64,000 nucleotides of DNA from Candidula unifasciata (GCA_905116865.2 CAJHNH020002024.1:349668-413667), one strand, 5' to 3'. Shown: positions 1 through 9,632, numbered from the stretch's first letter. Notes: generated by a model from the letters alone, not told the origin. Translations and numbers: made by a program.

Positions 1-147
1 CCCTGGGGAAATATGGATAATGACATTAAAGAGCTTCTCATGACAATAACTACTGCTGCCCACCAAGCAATGGATAGCAAACTGTTCCTCCCACGGCGCT
101 TAACTGCAGAAGTGGAAACTGGTGATAATGATGATAAATTACAATAA
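1..147 (+). CDS. possible 3' end of an unrecognised coding segment entering from the window edge
   Basis: Frame 1 is open from the first base to a TAA at 145-147, giving about 48 codons with an ordinary soluble composition (it contains IKELLMTITTAAHQAMD). I do not recognise a family. It could be a last exon of a host gene, a piece of retroelement ORF, or a chance frame. No splice acceptor can be judged because the upstream sequence is outside the window. Confidence 0.2.
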   Translation, partial: PWGNMDNDIKELLMTITTAAHQAMDSKLFLPRRLTAEVETGDNDDKLQ

Positions 148-317
148 TTTTATACTATGCTATAGCGATGCATAGAAGTAGCATCCATATCGATGCCGAG
201 TGTAACTGGCAAAATCCACTTGATTAGGGGGGGGGGGGATTTTCTTTTACAAAAGGTTTCCCTTTTTACAGCTAAAAACAATGTGTATCAAAACACACAA
301 GAAACGTCTAATACAAA

Positions 318-760
318 AGCATATTCGCTCCCACCCTATGCTATCTGTGCCAGACATGGCTACTAAAAGCAAACGAGAAAAGAAAATTAGTAACGATAGA
401 AATGAGATGTTTCAGAACGGCTAAGGGAGTGACCGGAAGAGATAAATCAGGAATGAGGTCATAAGAGAACAAAGGTCGGTACAGAACGAATTCTAAATTA
501 CAAACAAATAAATCAAATGGTTCGTCCATTTGGAGAGAATGTCGTGTGATGTCATACCATAAAAGGCATACAGAAAAAGAGAAGATGGACGCAGACCACG
601 AGGTAGACCAAGAACAAGAAGAAAAGATAACATTACAGAAACTCTACAACAGCGCGATGTGTTTGTGGTTGAGGCGGCTAGGAAAGCAGGAAGTAGAACC
701 TCAGTTCTCCCTCGACACCCGAAATCGTAAAAGAGAAAGGAAAGAATAAGAAGATCTTTC
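318..760 (+). mobile_element. LINE-A 3' tail (RT thumb and C-terminus), decayed
   Basis: A 5'-truncated fragment of a non-LTR retrotransposon ORF2. Translation across frameshifts gives a K-W-F-V-H-L-E-R-M-S-C-D stretch followed by a broken GRPR-type motif. The complementary-strand copy near 61.1-61.3 kb reads cleanly as HLERMPCDTIPYKAYMEREE and then ARGRPRTRWKDN, which fixes the family. The opening part matches the 26.34 kb relic (ctatctgtgccagacatgg). It ends in an AAGAGAAAGGAAAGAATAAG-like purine run. The product would have been the C-terminal end of an endonuclease/reverse transcriptase. RTE-like affiliation is an inference. Confidence 0.7.
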
Positions 761-909
761 TTCATTATGACTATGTATTCATAATACTATCTAGAATAGT
801 TGGAATCCTCAAAAATAGGTAGGAAATGTCAGTTCCGCGGGCAGTATAAAGCCCCAAAGGGCCGAAAATAATTACCACGAAATCTAGAAAGAGGACAGCG
901 TGGCTTATG

Positions 910-1055
910 GTCAGACAGTGGGAGACACCGTCGCAGGTCAGACAATGGGGGACACCGTCGCCGGTCAGACAGTGGGGGACACAGTCGCCGGTCAGACAGT
1001 GGGGGACACCGTCGCAGGTCAGAAAGTGGGGGACACCGTCGCAGGTCAGAAAGTG
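910..1055. repeat. 27-bp minisatellite, about 5.4 units
   Basis: Tandem units of the form GTCAGACAGTGGGGGACACC plus GTCGCNG, with few substitutions. The period is a multiple of three, so several frames stay open. One plus-strand frame gives RRRSDSGGH repeats and another gives GQTVGDTVA repeats. No start context or flanking domain supports translation. It is more GC-rich than its surroundings. Confidence 0.9.
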
Positions 1056-1159
1056 GTTGGGTCATGGCAACAACACTGCAATAATCCTTCACAGGGCTGT
1101 CCGGTGGGGAGCAGTTCGAAGTCATGAATCTGGCGGAAATAAACAGAGACTACAATATA

Positions 1160-1440
1160 ACCGCGGCGTCCGGCGTTGCGAGTCCGACTCGTAATTCCAA
1201 AGTACCACGATCAAAACCCACTACTGGCTGCGTGGATTTTTATTGTGATATGGCGCTTCGCAGGTCGAACCAGCCTGAAATGGGTACCAGGATTTATGTC
1301 CTGGAGAAGTAAAGACGGCCGGCGTAATGCTGACCATATTACCCACCCAGTGACGACTGGTCTGTAAAAATATCGGGTGCCCTTCCCATATGCCCGATGA
1401 GCCTAAAGGCGTGAAAAGGGATCTTTTCTTTACTTACAAA
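1160..1440 (+). mobile_element. SINE-1b copy
   Basis: The head carries AGTCCGACTCGTAATTCCAA and GATCAAAACCCACT. The body carries the family landmarks: AATGGGTACCAGGA, GAAGTAAAGACGGCCGGCGT, GGTCTGTAAAAATAT and GCCTAAAGGCGTG, ending in a TTTTCTTTACTT tail. The head differs from SINE-1a copies but the body is shared. Sister copies lie at 6.97-7.25 kb (minus) and 30.6-30.9 kb (plus). Confidence 0.8.
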
Positions 1441-2900
1441 ATACCCAAAAGCTCTAGCTCGGGGCATGCTATTTAACGTGGTCCAAAAATGGCATAGCGT
1501 CCATTTATGCAGTGAGATATTTTTAAAAAATACATTTGTATTTTTACCTAGCAGAGAAAATGTTCAGTTAAAATGTTTACTCTAAGTTAAACTAATATTT
1601 TGGGAACCATTCTCTTGAAGCGCTGTCTAGTTGCTAGTAGAATGCTAAATATTTTAGTGGTCGATTCATTTGCGGAAAGTTCCTCATCAACTGGCAATGG
1701 CTGCAGTTGTGTGGTTGACGAGTTATTGATGAAACAAATCTTTTAGTGCCAGAAATTACGGCTAGATTTAAAAACACAACAAAAATTACTGCGTTATGAA
1801 ATCTATTGACTGTGTCTGCTGAATTTGGTCGCGAGGCATCAGTTGGGAATATTGTTATAATTGCTAACATATTCAGGAAAAGTCACTCGATCCCACTGTT
1901 TAATACAAACATCTCTACAATGCTTTTATTTATACCATTCTAGCACCCGTCTATAAAATATTTTGAGAAGCGCTGGTCGTTGGTGAACTAAATAATTAAA
2001 ATCCCGTAAAGCCCAGATCTCACGCGAGTCACCGGTTTTTATCTGATGTCAACAGTGTTGCGGTTAACGTCGTTACCATGACTACAGCTAAAAGTAACTT
2101 CCCGCTTGCATTTAAACCGCCAGTAATGGCGGCACTTCCGTTCGTGTGCCTATGGGACGCACCAGGCCTGGAACAACTACTTGAAGCAATGTTTATTGAA
2201 GTTTACTTTCGCCCTAACCAGGAGCCCAATATAATAAAATTACTAGCCTTCTTCAACGTGCATTTGTCTCTATTTTTGCCACTCCTTTTCCGCGTCTGTC
2301 ACATATGCGTGGGTGCAACAACGCCCTCACATCGCGCAGAAGGCGGGGCGGTTTAATTTCTATATCGAGTTCAATTTAATTAGAAGAGCGCAATATCTGA
2401 TACCGAAGGGAATCCTGCTTCTCTTATAGCAATTGCAAACAGAAGTTTCCATTTTCAGGGAAAAGGCTGACTCAAGAAAATGGACATGCAGAAGGGATTC
2501 CAAAAACGCTGAAATGTTTGATGAACTGGTTGATTATTTTCCCTTTTCCGAATATAAATATTGTGCAAAAATATGAGGTAACATTCAAATTCTTAAGATT
2601 TTATCACTGTTTTAATTTCTGGTAACATTTGGCATTTGCAAAGAGGAAAAGGATTTGTTATTTTCTCATCCTCCGCCCACTGGTTGTGGTTCTAAAGCCA
2701 CTGAGTGGGAGAAGAAGTGATCGGGTTAAGTTACTGCGACAGGTCATGAGCGGGGTGTTGTTTGGATCTGCTGCTGTTGACAGCAATGGTCTGTGGAGAG
2801 ACAGAAGCTTGCGTGCCAGTGACTTGTTCATTCCCTTTATGTGTTCGTTGATTCACGTTGCCTTTATGTCACTGGAAATGTTATGTTTATGTTTGTTCCT
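1441..2900. other. unassigned stretch
   Basis: I see no recognisable gene, RNA or repeat. Short open frames of 92 and 97 codons (from 2078 and 2629) have no family resemblance and look like chance. Confidence 0.5.
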
Positions 2901-2907
2901 CGTGAGA

Positions 2908-3160
2908 TCCGTTGTGGCGTAGCAGGTAGACACTTGTCTGCGAATGGGAAGGTCATGGGTTCAAATCCGTACGGAGCCAGCATTTAAAAAAAATGAGTTT
3001 GACCCAAGGTCGAACTGGCGATAAATGGGATACAAGGTATAGTCATGGGAGGTAAAGGTGGCCTGCGTGATGGTGACCAATCACCCACCCATTGATCTAT
3101 AAAATATAGGTCTGGCCCTATATGCCCAGGTGTGGGAAAGAGCCATTAACTTTACTTATT
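2908..3160 (+). mobile_element. SINE-1a copy, full length with tRNA-like head
   Basis: The tRNA-derived head has an A-box-like GTGGCGTAGCAGGTAGACAC and a perfect B box in GGGTTCAAATCC. The body follows (GGAGGTAAAGGTGGCCTGCG, then TCTATAAAATATAGGTCTGG) and a pyrimidine tail. Pol III transcription from the internal promoter is known for this class. This copy keeps the best B box on the plus strand. Confidence 0.85.
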
Positions 3161-3289
3161 TATGATCTTTATATTCATGTACATGTATTTCCTTGTAAGT
3201 TAAACGTAGAATAGCTCAAGCAAAGACAGCATTTTACAAAATGAAGAATGTTTTATGCAGTTTTTCCTTGTCACTTGAGACGAGAAAAA

Positions 3290-3720
3290 TAATTCTTACA
3301 AGCTATATAAATCATATAATGATGTACGCAAGTGAATCATAGACAGTTGGTAGATTAGTGAAACATTTTTTAAAGCTGCTTAGATGTTGTTTTTCAGACG
3401 AATGATGAGAATACCCTGGACAGATACAAAGAGTGATAAAGATGTCTTGGAAAAAACTGACTCACGAAGAGAATTGATTGCCCACATCAGAAACAGGCAA
3501 TCTACATTCTTTGGTCATGTGATGAGAACGAGAAAACTGGAGTACATCGTGACAGTGGGAAAGTTAGAGGGGAAAAAAGTCGGAGGGAAAAAGAGCGAGA
3601 AATGTTGGACAGTTTAATATGATGCCATGGAGGATCATCTGTATCAAAGCTAACTGGAAGCACACCAGACACAAGTTTGTGGATAGACAAGACTGCCAAC
3701 GCCACATGGCATGCAGTTTT
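3290..3720 (+). mobile_element. LINE-C 3' tail, partly open
   Basis: A 77-codon open frame from 3384 reads FFRRMMRIPWTDTKS, then RRELIAHIRNRQSTFFGHVM, then a KLEGKK stretch. This is the region after the RT domain of RTE/Jockey-like LINEs, where the usual order is RRMLRIPWT, RRELI..IRKRQ..FFGHVMR and GKR.RGRQR. It continues out of frame to about 3720 (TGGAGGATCATCTG, then CAACGCCACATGGC). Five more fragments of this family occur in the window. Confidence 0.8.
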
Positions 3721-3827
3721 AGAAAAAGAAGATTTTGTCTGATTCTCTAAGACTCTGTCCCTATATTTTCTTCGAATGGAAGAGCTCACTGGAGAATATA
3801 CTAGCCTAATCGTATAAAGAAGAACCT

Positions 3828-4210
3828 CTCGAGGTATGGTGTTCGCCTCGAGTGCTAAAGGCTCCGGGTTTAATCCCCGGTAAGGGCTGGGATCTGTTTT
3901 ACGTGGACTTCTAGAAATTCCTGGTACGTGGATAGTGATATCGGACGCCCGTGTGCATTGCTGAGCAAGTAAAAAAAATCCCCTGGGAGTTGGAAATCGA
4001 AAAGACTAGCCTAACGGCTCTGCCCGGACACAATTTAGAGGTAAAAATCTACCCAAAGTATTTCAGGATCCTCGCCGGTACTACAGAATCTGTGCAATGT
4101 GCTGAGTTTCTACGGACTCAGGCGAGTTAGAAGAAGAAAGGAGCACTTCTGGGTTACTACCCGTGTGCCAAGATGTTGATCCGTTGTTCAAAACCGCAAT
4201 ACCTCAAACC
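3828..4210 (+). mobile_element. SINE-2 copy, full length
   Basis: The tRNA-like head (TCTCGAGGTATGGTGTTCGC, then a B-box-like GGGTTTAATCCC) is followed by a body with CGGACGCCCGTGTGCATTG, GGAAATCGAAAAGACTAGCC, AAAGTATTTCAGGATCCTCG and CAATGTGCTGAG. The 3' end is GGAGCACTTCTGGG, TACTACCCGTGTGCC, GATGTTGATCCGTTGTTCAA. Other copies are at 20.0, 43.7 and 52.0 kb. The 3' end resembles the LINE-F terminus. Confidence 0.85.
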
Positions 4211-4499
4211 AGAAGAACTACAACATAAAAACGTGACAGAAATATGCATTTGCTGTTAACTTTCCTTGGCAGTTATTAAGGCTGGCCGATAGAGGGATAA
4301 CGCTGCAAGTCCCATCAACATATTTTCTCTACACAAGTGTATGGGTTTTGTGCTGCAGAGAGAAGTTTAATCCTTTGCCTTAATAAACTGTGATTCTCCA
4401 GCCTCTCTATACCACGATAAAACACTGTCACCTTTAACGGTGACTAAAGAGGAATGCTTGAAGGAAGCTCAAGCAGATTAATATATACAGCTCTATAGA

Positions 4500-4755
4500 A
4501 AGAGCAAGCACTGTTCTTTGTTCTTGTGATGAACGGGGAGGCTTTGGAGGATATTGTGATGACTGTGGAGATCAACGGTAGAAGATGGAGAGGCAGACCG
4601 AGAGAGATGATGATTGATGGATTGCGACGTTGGCACTAAAGGAGATCATCGGTGAAACTGATCCAGAGGACGAGGGACCGAGATCTGTGGAGTTGCCTGA
4701 ACGCCTACGACAGTCAGTCGGCAGGGCAGGTGATGAAGATGACCTCCAACGACTG
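4500..4755 (+). mobile_element. LINE-C 3' tail fragment
   Basis: Reads EINGRRWRGRPREMMIDGLR and then a tryptophan-histidine pair, the GRPRE..(L)DGL..WH motif seen in the 29.99 kb copy. It ends GGCAGGGCAGGTGATGAAGATG, the same short GATGA-type 3' end as sister copies. It is 5' truncated and broken by frameshifts. Confidence 0.7.
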
Positions 4756-4759
4756 AAAG

Positions 4760-5365
4760 GTGTCAACGACGTTGTCTTTATTTCTAGCTTAATAAGTATC
4801 ATTCGAAGCAGTTAACTTACCTGCCTCGCGATCTAAACGTCTATTTATGTATCTATCTATATCTGGTCCTCTGACCCTCCGTGTGTCTATCTTAGATCCT
4901 GCTAGCAGGATGATTAAAATTACCTTCCATGGAGTACACAACCCACAAGACAGATTATGGCACTTGCATAGGAGCTCTTCAGTGAATATCATAGCAATGT
5001 GAATCGCTCAAGTGTCTACTGGGTCGGTTCCAGCCAAAACGTTGTTGATAAGTACTCGAAAACATGTGTGCGAGTGTAGGAGTTCGCAGTCACAGTGTTG
5101 CTTACTTACCAAGGCCAAACACTGACTCAGGTCTCGCAACGTAAGGCTAGCGTGCCCAGCGCGGCACATAGAGCGATTGTTATTGGTTCGTTGATTAAAT
5201 TTAAGCGTAAAAAGTGGCAATTTGTTCTCTAAGCTGGATATCCCACCCAAATAGTTGACTGTAGGCCACTTCGTAAACGTATTGCTACCATAATATAACC
5301 GTGTTTTTCGGTTGAACCTGGTTTTCAAGAATAAACTCCCGTTTGATTCTCATCCTTGGAGTGTT
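4760..5365. other. unassigned stretch
   Basis: No recognisable feature. A 106-codon minus-strand frame (5328-5008) has no visible domain and I would not call it a gene. Confidence 0.5.
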
Positions 5366-5369
5366 AAAC

Positions 5370-5600
5370 TTACGAACAGAGTCATCATGTAGCAGTCCCT
5401 TTGCAGAACGTCGGTCTCATCACGGTCTGCCTGAAAGAAACTCGGTCTCTCGCCAGCTCTCCTGCCTCGTGTACTTTCATACTCAAGAAGTCACTTATAT
5501 CCTGTGCCCATCTTCGTGTCGGTCGACCCTTGCCCCTCCTTCCTGGTACCATGCCTTCTGCTATTTATTTTGCTAATTTGACATGGTGCTTGATATGACA
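5370..5600 (-). mobile_element. LINE-J 3' tail
   Basis: The minus strand reads GRRGKGRPTRRWAQDISDFL, then EAGELARDRVSFRQ, then GTAT, the C-terminal GRP..RW..DI..(F/W)L and ARDR signature of non-LTR retrotransposon ORF2. The plus-strand view shows the conserved ATGTAGCAGTCCCTTTGCAG, which recurs at 32.55, 37.31 and 37.64 kb and marks the 3' end. Confidence 0.75.
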
Positions 5601-5849
5601 TGACTTGACTTGATGTTTCAGCTTCCGAGACAAGATGTTGTTTATTAGTTAGTTCTTCTTTATGGTCAAATCTTTTAAAATGTTAGTATTTCTGCTCTTC
5701 TTTGTCTATAGTATTCTGAGAATTTAGCTATAGCAACGAACATCAATCCTTGAAAAGGTGGAGGACGAGCAATAGACAACATAACAAATGAAATAAATAA
5801 CTTAAAGATCACATTTTAGGAGAGGGGGGGGGGGGGTTAAATATACACA

Positions 5850-6112
5850 AAAGCCGCCGCGATGTAGTAGCTAGACGCTGGGTCCTAAGGCCGTGAATTT
5901 AAATCCGGACAAGGCCGGACTTTCCTCAATAGGGCCCTTGGCTCCAAAGTCGACTCGGCCTTAAAAAGTATCAGGTAAACGTCCTGGGAATCAAAGACGG
6001 CCGGTGTGATGTTCACAAAATCGCCCACCGAGGGTCGATTTGTCTATAAAATATAGGTCTAGCCCTATATGCCTAATATGCCTGAAGGCCTAGAACCTTT
6101 TTTTTTTTCTTT
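5850..6112 (+). mobile_element. SINE-1a copy with head
   Basis: The head GCCGCGATGTAGTAGCTAGA and a decayed B box (TGAATTTAAATCC) precede GGCCGGACTTTCC. The body then has CTTGGCTCCAAAGTCGAC, CAAAGACGGCCGGTGTGATG and TCTATAAAATATAGGTCTAG. It ends at a T-run that abuts the LINE-A fragment beginning near 6115. Confidence 0.85.
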
Positions 6113-6114
6113 CA

Positions 6115-6480
6115 TGAAGTTCTTCTGCTTCTTCTTCATGTCCTCTTTTACCGCTTCGGGTGTCGAGGGAGAGAAAAGCTCCTGCTTCGTGCTCATCTGG
6201 CTGCTTCGATCATAGACACACCGTAGTGCTGTATCATTTCTCTGATGTTATTTTCGCATATTGTTCTTGGTCTACCTCTTGCTCTACGTCACTCTCCTAT
6301 TTTGGTGTATGCTTTGTGTGTGTGTGTGTGTGTGTAGCATTAAAAGGCATTCTCTCCAAGTGGGCAAACTATTTAAGTTGCTGTCTTTGTATGTAATTTA
6401 GAATTGGTTCTGTGCCGACTTTATGTCGTATGACCCGATTCCTGATTTCTGTATACAAACACATTAAAGTCTGTTGTATA
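6115..6480 (-). mobile_element. LINE-A 3' tail, decayed
   Basis: On the plus strand it parallels the 61.05-61.4 kb copy: CTCTTTTACCGCTTCGGGTG, TGTTCTTGGTCTACCTCTTG, GGCATTCTCTCCAAGTGGGC, TTTGTATGTAATTTAGAAT. A (TG)9 tract at 6317-6336 sits inside it where the 61 kb copy has none, so the microsatellite arose after insertion. Confidence 0.8.
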
Positions 6481-6589
6481 TTCTTTACGGGATGTTCCAA
6501 AACAACAACATGATATTTTTTTTAAAACCATTTGTGATGGAAAATGGCAATTTTAACACTGCTGTTTAAAAAAAAACATGACGTAAGCG

Positions 6590-6725
6590 GTCGAGAATTT
6601 AGGCTTTTGCTGAAATGTTATGTGTTCAGTCGAAGAGCATGAATATCTTAGCCTAGCTGTAAACCCTAACACAGTATGCCAATTGGCCTTTTAAGAAAGA
6701 CTGCATAACAAGAACTTTTAACTTA
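6590..6725 (-). mobile_element. SINE-5 body fragment
   Basis: The minus strand reads GGTTTACAGCTAGGCTAAGA and then a CAACACATC-like region with ATTTCAGCA, matching copies at 14.2, 49.9, 60.3 and 61.8 kb. No head is present. Confidence 0.55.
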
Positions 6726-6967
6726 AAACGACTATAGTCAGTGCAGAAATCAAGCGCTGCTTTCAAAATCTGTAACGAGAGTAACTGTTCTTGTAAGTTG
6801 TTGAAAGTCGGCAGGCAACCCGTCAATTATCATGTTCTTGTAAGACATTTTTTTTATTTATTTATTTAAACAGACATCTAGTTCTTTTCCACCTTATGTG
6901 TGATATGTGAGTGAACAAAGATTAAAAACTCGTTGGTTATTATCATACCACAAATAAGAAGTTAAGT

Positions 6968-7250
6968 GAAGATTCCTTTTCACGCCGTACGCGCATCGGG
7001 CGTGTGGGAAGAGCATCCCATATTTTTACAGACCGATTGGCACTAGGTGGGTAATGTAGTCAGCATTACGCCAACCGCCTTTACTTCCCCAGGACAGCTC
7101 ATCCTGGTACTCATTTTAGTCTGGGTCGACCTGGGAGGCCCCATAACATGATAAAAATCCACGCAGCCAGCAGTAGGTTTCGATCGCGGTACGTTGGAAT
7201 TACCAGTCAGACTGGCAACGCCTAAGCCCCATCCGCCGCACATACCATAA
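6968..7250 (-). mobile_element. SINE-1b copy
   Basis: The minus strand gives GGCTTAGGCGTTGCCAGTCT, ATTCCAACGTACCGCGATCG, AAATGAGTACCAGGATGAGC, GAAGTAAAGGCGGTTGGCGT and ATGCTGACTACATTACCCAC, ending at AAAAGGAATC. This is one of the better preserved 1b copies and shows the 1b head most clearly. That head is unlike the tRNA-like 1a head. Confidence 0.85.
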
Positions 7251-7547
7251 ATAAGGCAGAATAAAAGCTAGATATTTGTTGACGTTTTAAAAAAATGTGT
7301 CTTATTAGAACATGACAGACACTTCAATAGCCAGCATGCTTACAGTTGACTGAATGACGGGAGCTTTACAAAACATCACACTGCACACGTTTCAGAGGCG
7401 TTTCACTTCACTCTCATGAGGCCATCTCCAGAATTAGCTCCGTGAGTTGTGGATTTATCATTGTTTGTTTGATATGCTTTCCAAAAAAATCACCACCTAT
7501 GTTTGCACGTGTAAACTGGCTTCCAAACAATCCCAGTCGCTGTCAGT

Positions 7548-7552
<5 letters not shown>

Positions 7553-7596
<44 letters not shown>

Positions 7597-7655
7597 TGTG
7601 TGCATGCGTGCCTGTGTGTGTGTGCATGCGTGCCTGTGTGTGTGTGTGTGTGTGT
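7553..7655. repeat. (TG)n microsatellite with TGCATGCGTGCC interruptions
   Basis: About 38 bp of pure TG is followed by two blocks separated by GCATGCGTGCC. Open frames across it encode only Cys-Val runs and are not genes. Confidence 0.95.
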
Positions 7656-7739
7656 TTAAAGGGGTACACACAAATTATTAGTCAAAGATCAAAGAAAATT
7701 CACAGTTTTCAGAAAACAGTAGCACCTGTGCAGCTGCAA

Positions 7740-7965
7740 TATCGTCCCATGTGGGATGCAATTTTTAGTTGTTTGGAAGTCCCACCCTGGCTTTTGCCGG
7801 GGGCCCTAAATTTTAGCCGGGCTTGAAGTATGGCCTTACGGCTAAACGAGGGTTTCCGGGACCTCTCCACGGGTGATCCTCATCCGCATGGTAGCACCGG
7901 GTGCTTATCGCTTATTGTTTATTATGTAATGCCCTGGTGGGGTACAACTTACCTACCCAGCTACC
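7740..7965 (+). repeat. dispersed repeat R7, copy 1
   Basis: Shares GTGGGATGCAATTTTTAG, GGTTTCCGGGACCTCTCCAC, GGGTGATCCTCATCCGCATG and CGGGTGCTTATCGCTT with copies at 20.76 kb (plus) and 19.0 kb (minus). It is non-coding with no target duplication visible. It may be a SINE body or a MITE. Confidence 0.75.
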
Positions 7966-8074
7966 TATGCAACTGTAAATTAGAAAATCATAAGGACATG
8001 CGAAATCTAAGGCCATGTGCACACCATTCATTAGTTTTTGAGATATTTGTTAAAGTGTTAAGGCAAGAATTTTG

Positions 8075-8850
8075 AAACGGAGGTCGAAAGTAACTAACAC
8101 TATTACTAAACTAAAAACAATTTTCAAATCAGTACTGTTCTGTGGAGGGGAAGCGTGGAGAATAACTAAGGCAATCAGTAATAAACTACATATATTCAGA
8201 ATATAGAGAATTAAATGGTATGATAGAATCATTAATTTTGAGCTTTGAGTGAGACTTAAACACGCTCCGGTGGAGAAAAAGGTGAAGAAAAGAAACTGGC
8301 TTTGGATAGGACATACGTAGAGAAAAGATGAGAAGAAGATAACCAGAACGTCTTAACTAGAACGTCTTAACTAGAACGTCTTAACTAGAACGTCTTAACT
8401 AGAACGTCTTAACTAAAACGTCTTAACTAGAACGTCCTAACTAGAACGTCTCAACTAGAACGTCTTAACTAGAGCGTCTTAACTAGAGCGTCTTAACTAG
8501 AGCGTCTTAACTAGAACGTCTTAACTAGAACGTCTTAACTAGAACGTCTTAACTAGAATGTCTTAACTAGAACGTCTTAACTAGAACGTCTTAACTAGAA
8601 CGTCTTAACTAGAACGTCTTAACTAGAACGTCTTAACTAGAACGTCTTAACTAGAACGTCTTTGAACCAACATAGGCATAAAAATAAAGGAAGACCAAAA
8701 ATACATGGAAAACGGTGCTAGGGAGCGGAGTTAAAAAGCTGGGGAGGACATGGGGAGAGGTGCATGCGATAGCGAAGGATAGAACAACTTAACGTGAGTC
8801 GGTTGAGGGTCTATGCGCCAATGAAGGTGAGAAAGGCAGAAGAAGTAACA
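8075..8850 (+). mobile_element. LINE-D 3' part, split by an internal minisatellite
   Basis: Relic of RT thumb and C-terminus parallel to 36.17-36.58 kb: AAATCAGTACTGTTCTGTGGAG, ATTAAATGGTATGATAGAAT, then after the tandem repeat GAACCAACATAGGCATAAAA, TAAAGGAAGACCAA, ACATGGGGAGAGGTGCATGC and GCGAAGGATAGAACAAC. Products of both copies would read RPRNKGRPT.TW and MTWG..(Y/H)A.AKDRT. It carries several stop codons. Confidence 0.8.
8341..8662. repeat. 14-bp minisatellite, 23 units, inside LINE-D
   Basis: The unit is AACTAGAACGTCTT with rare variants (AACTAGAGCGTCTT three times in a row, single AACTAAAACGTCTT, AACTAGAATGTCTT). It spans 322 bp, equal to 23 x 14. The first unit (AACCAGAACGTCTT) and the exit (AACTAGAACGTCTTTGAACC) correspond to a single stretch in the sister LINE (AACTAGAATATCCTTGCATTGG near 36,400). 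It therefore grew from LINE sequence. Confidence 0.95.
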
Positions 8851-8859
8851 CACACCTAC

Positions 8860-9430
8860 TCCTCTTCCACACACACAAATATATGTGTATACACTGTATG
8901 TCTGTGTGTGTTTATATTTTTGCATACATGCATAGTTATAAATTTTCGCTGTTGCTATCACTTGATACATTATAAAATGTGTTATACTGAATTTAACTTC
9001 TCAGTAATACTATCCATGTAATAATCCACCTTGCTGTTAAACTCTACAAACCGATATCCCAGGTAAAGCTCAGATAAGTTATCGGTAATTCCTTTCAAAT
9101 GTATCCGCCGGCTCTGTAATTTCTCACCTCGACATTACAGTGAGACGGATAATTTGTCAACTCAAGAGCCATATTACTACACGTAGACTGCCTGTTAGCA
9201 TTTTATCTTTAAGAGCAAACTTTGCTTATGTCAGATTGTGTGTCAATGAAAAAAACAAAATGCAGTCATATTTTTTGAGTCTCAGTTTTACGATTATCTA
9301 TGGCCGTTCCATACTTTAAGTTACTTCATGACTGCCCGGGGGTCCTGAATAAAACCTTACGGTTGAATGGGATGTGTACGTGTAGGATTCTCGTCCATGA
9401 AGTGTTAATCCTACGGACGTCTATCCTGAT
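8860..9430. other. unassigned stretch with a short CA/TG-rich region
   Basis: Contains CACACA/TGTGTG-rich sequence near 8868-8920. No gene is recognised. Confidence 0.4.
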
Positions 9431-9434
9431 AGTT

Positions 9435-9632
9435 ACCGACCAAGGAAAGGTACCTGATGAAATGCAGCCACTTTTGCTTTTGATGTTTGTGAGGGGCTTC
9501 AGAATAGTCCGGATACAGTAGTGACAGCACTTGATCTTGAGGATGCCACAATAGAGTCATTTATAAAATGGTGAACTGGACAGCATCAGTCCTGCATTCA
9601 CGTGTGGTTGCCCTTCGCCTGGGTTCATCTTC
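9435..9632 (+). mobile_element. LINE-F RT palm fragment
   Basis: CAGCCACTTTTGCTTTTGA, CTTGATCTTGAGGATGCC (LDLEDA, RT motif A) and CATTCACGTGTGGTTGCCCT align with 57,790-58,010. About 100 bp present there between GAGGATGC and GTGAGTTGG is missing here. It is joined directly to an oppositely oriented LINE-B tail at about 9633. Confidence 0.7.

Noticed and set aside
2078..2922. Two frames of 92 and 97 codons as small genes
   Set aside because: No recognisable motif, and lengths are within chance expectation for this much non-coding DNA.
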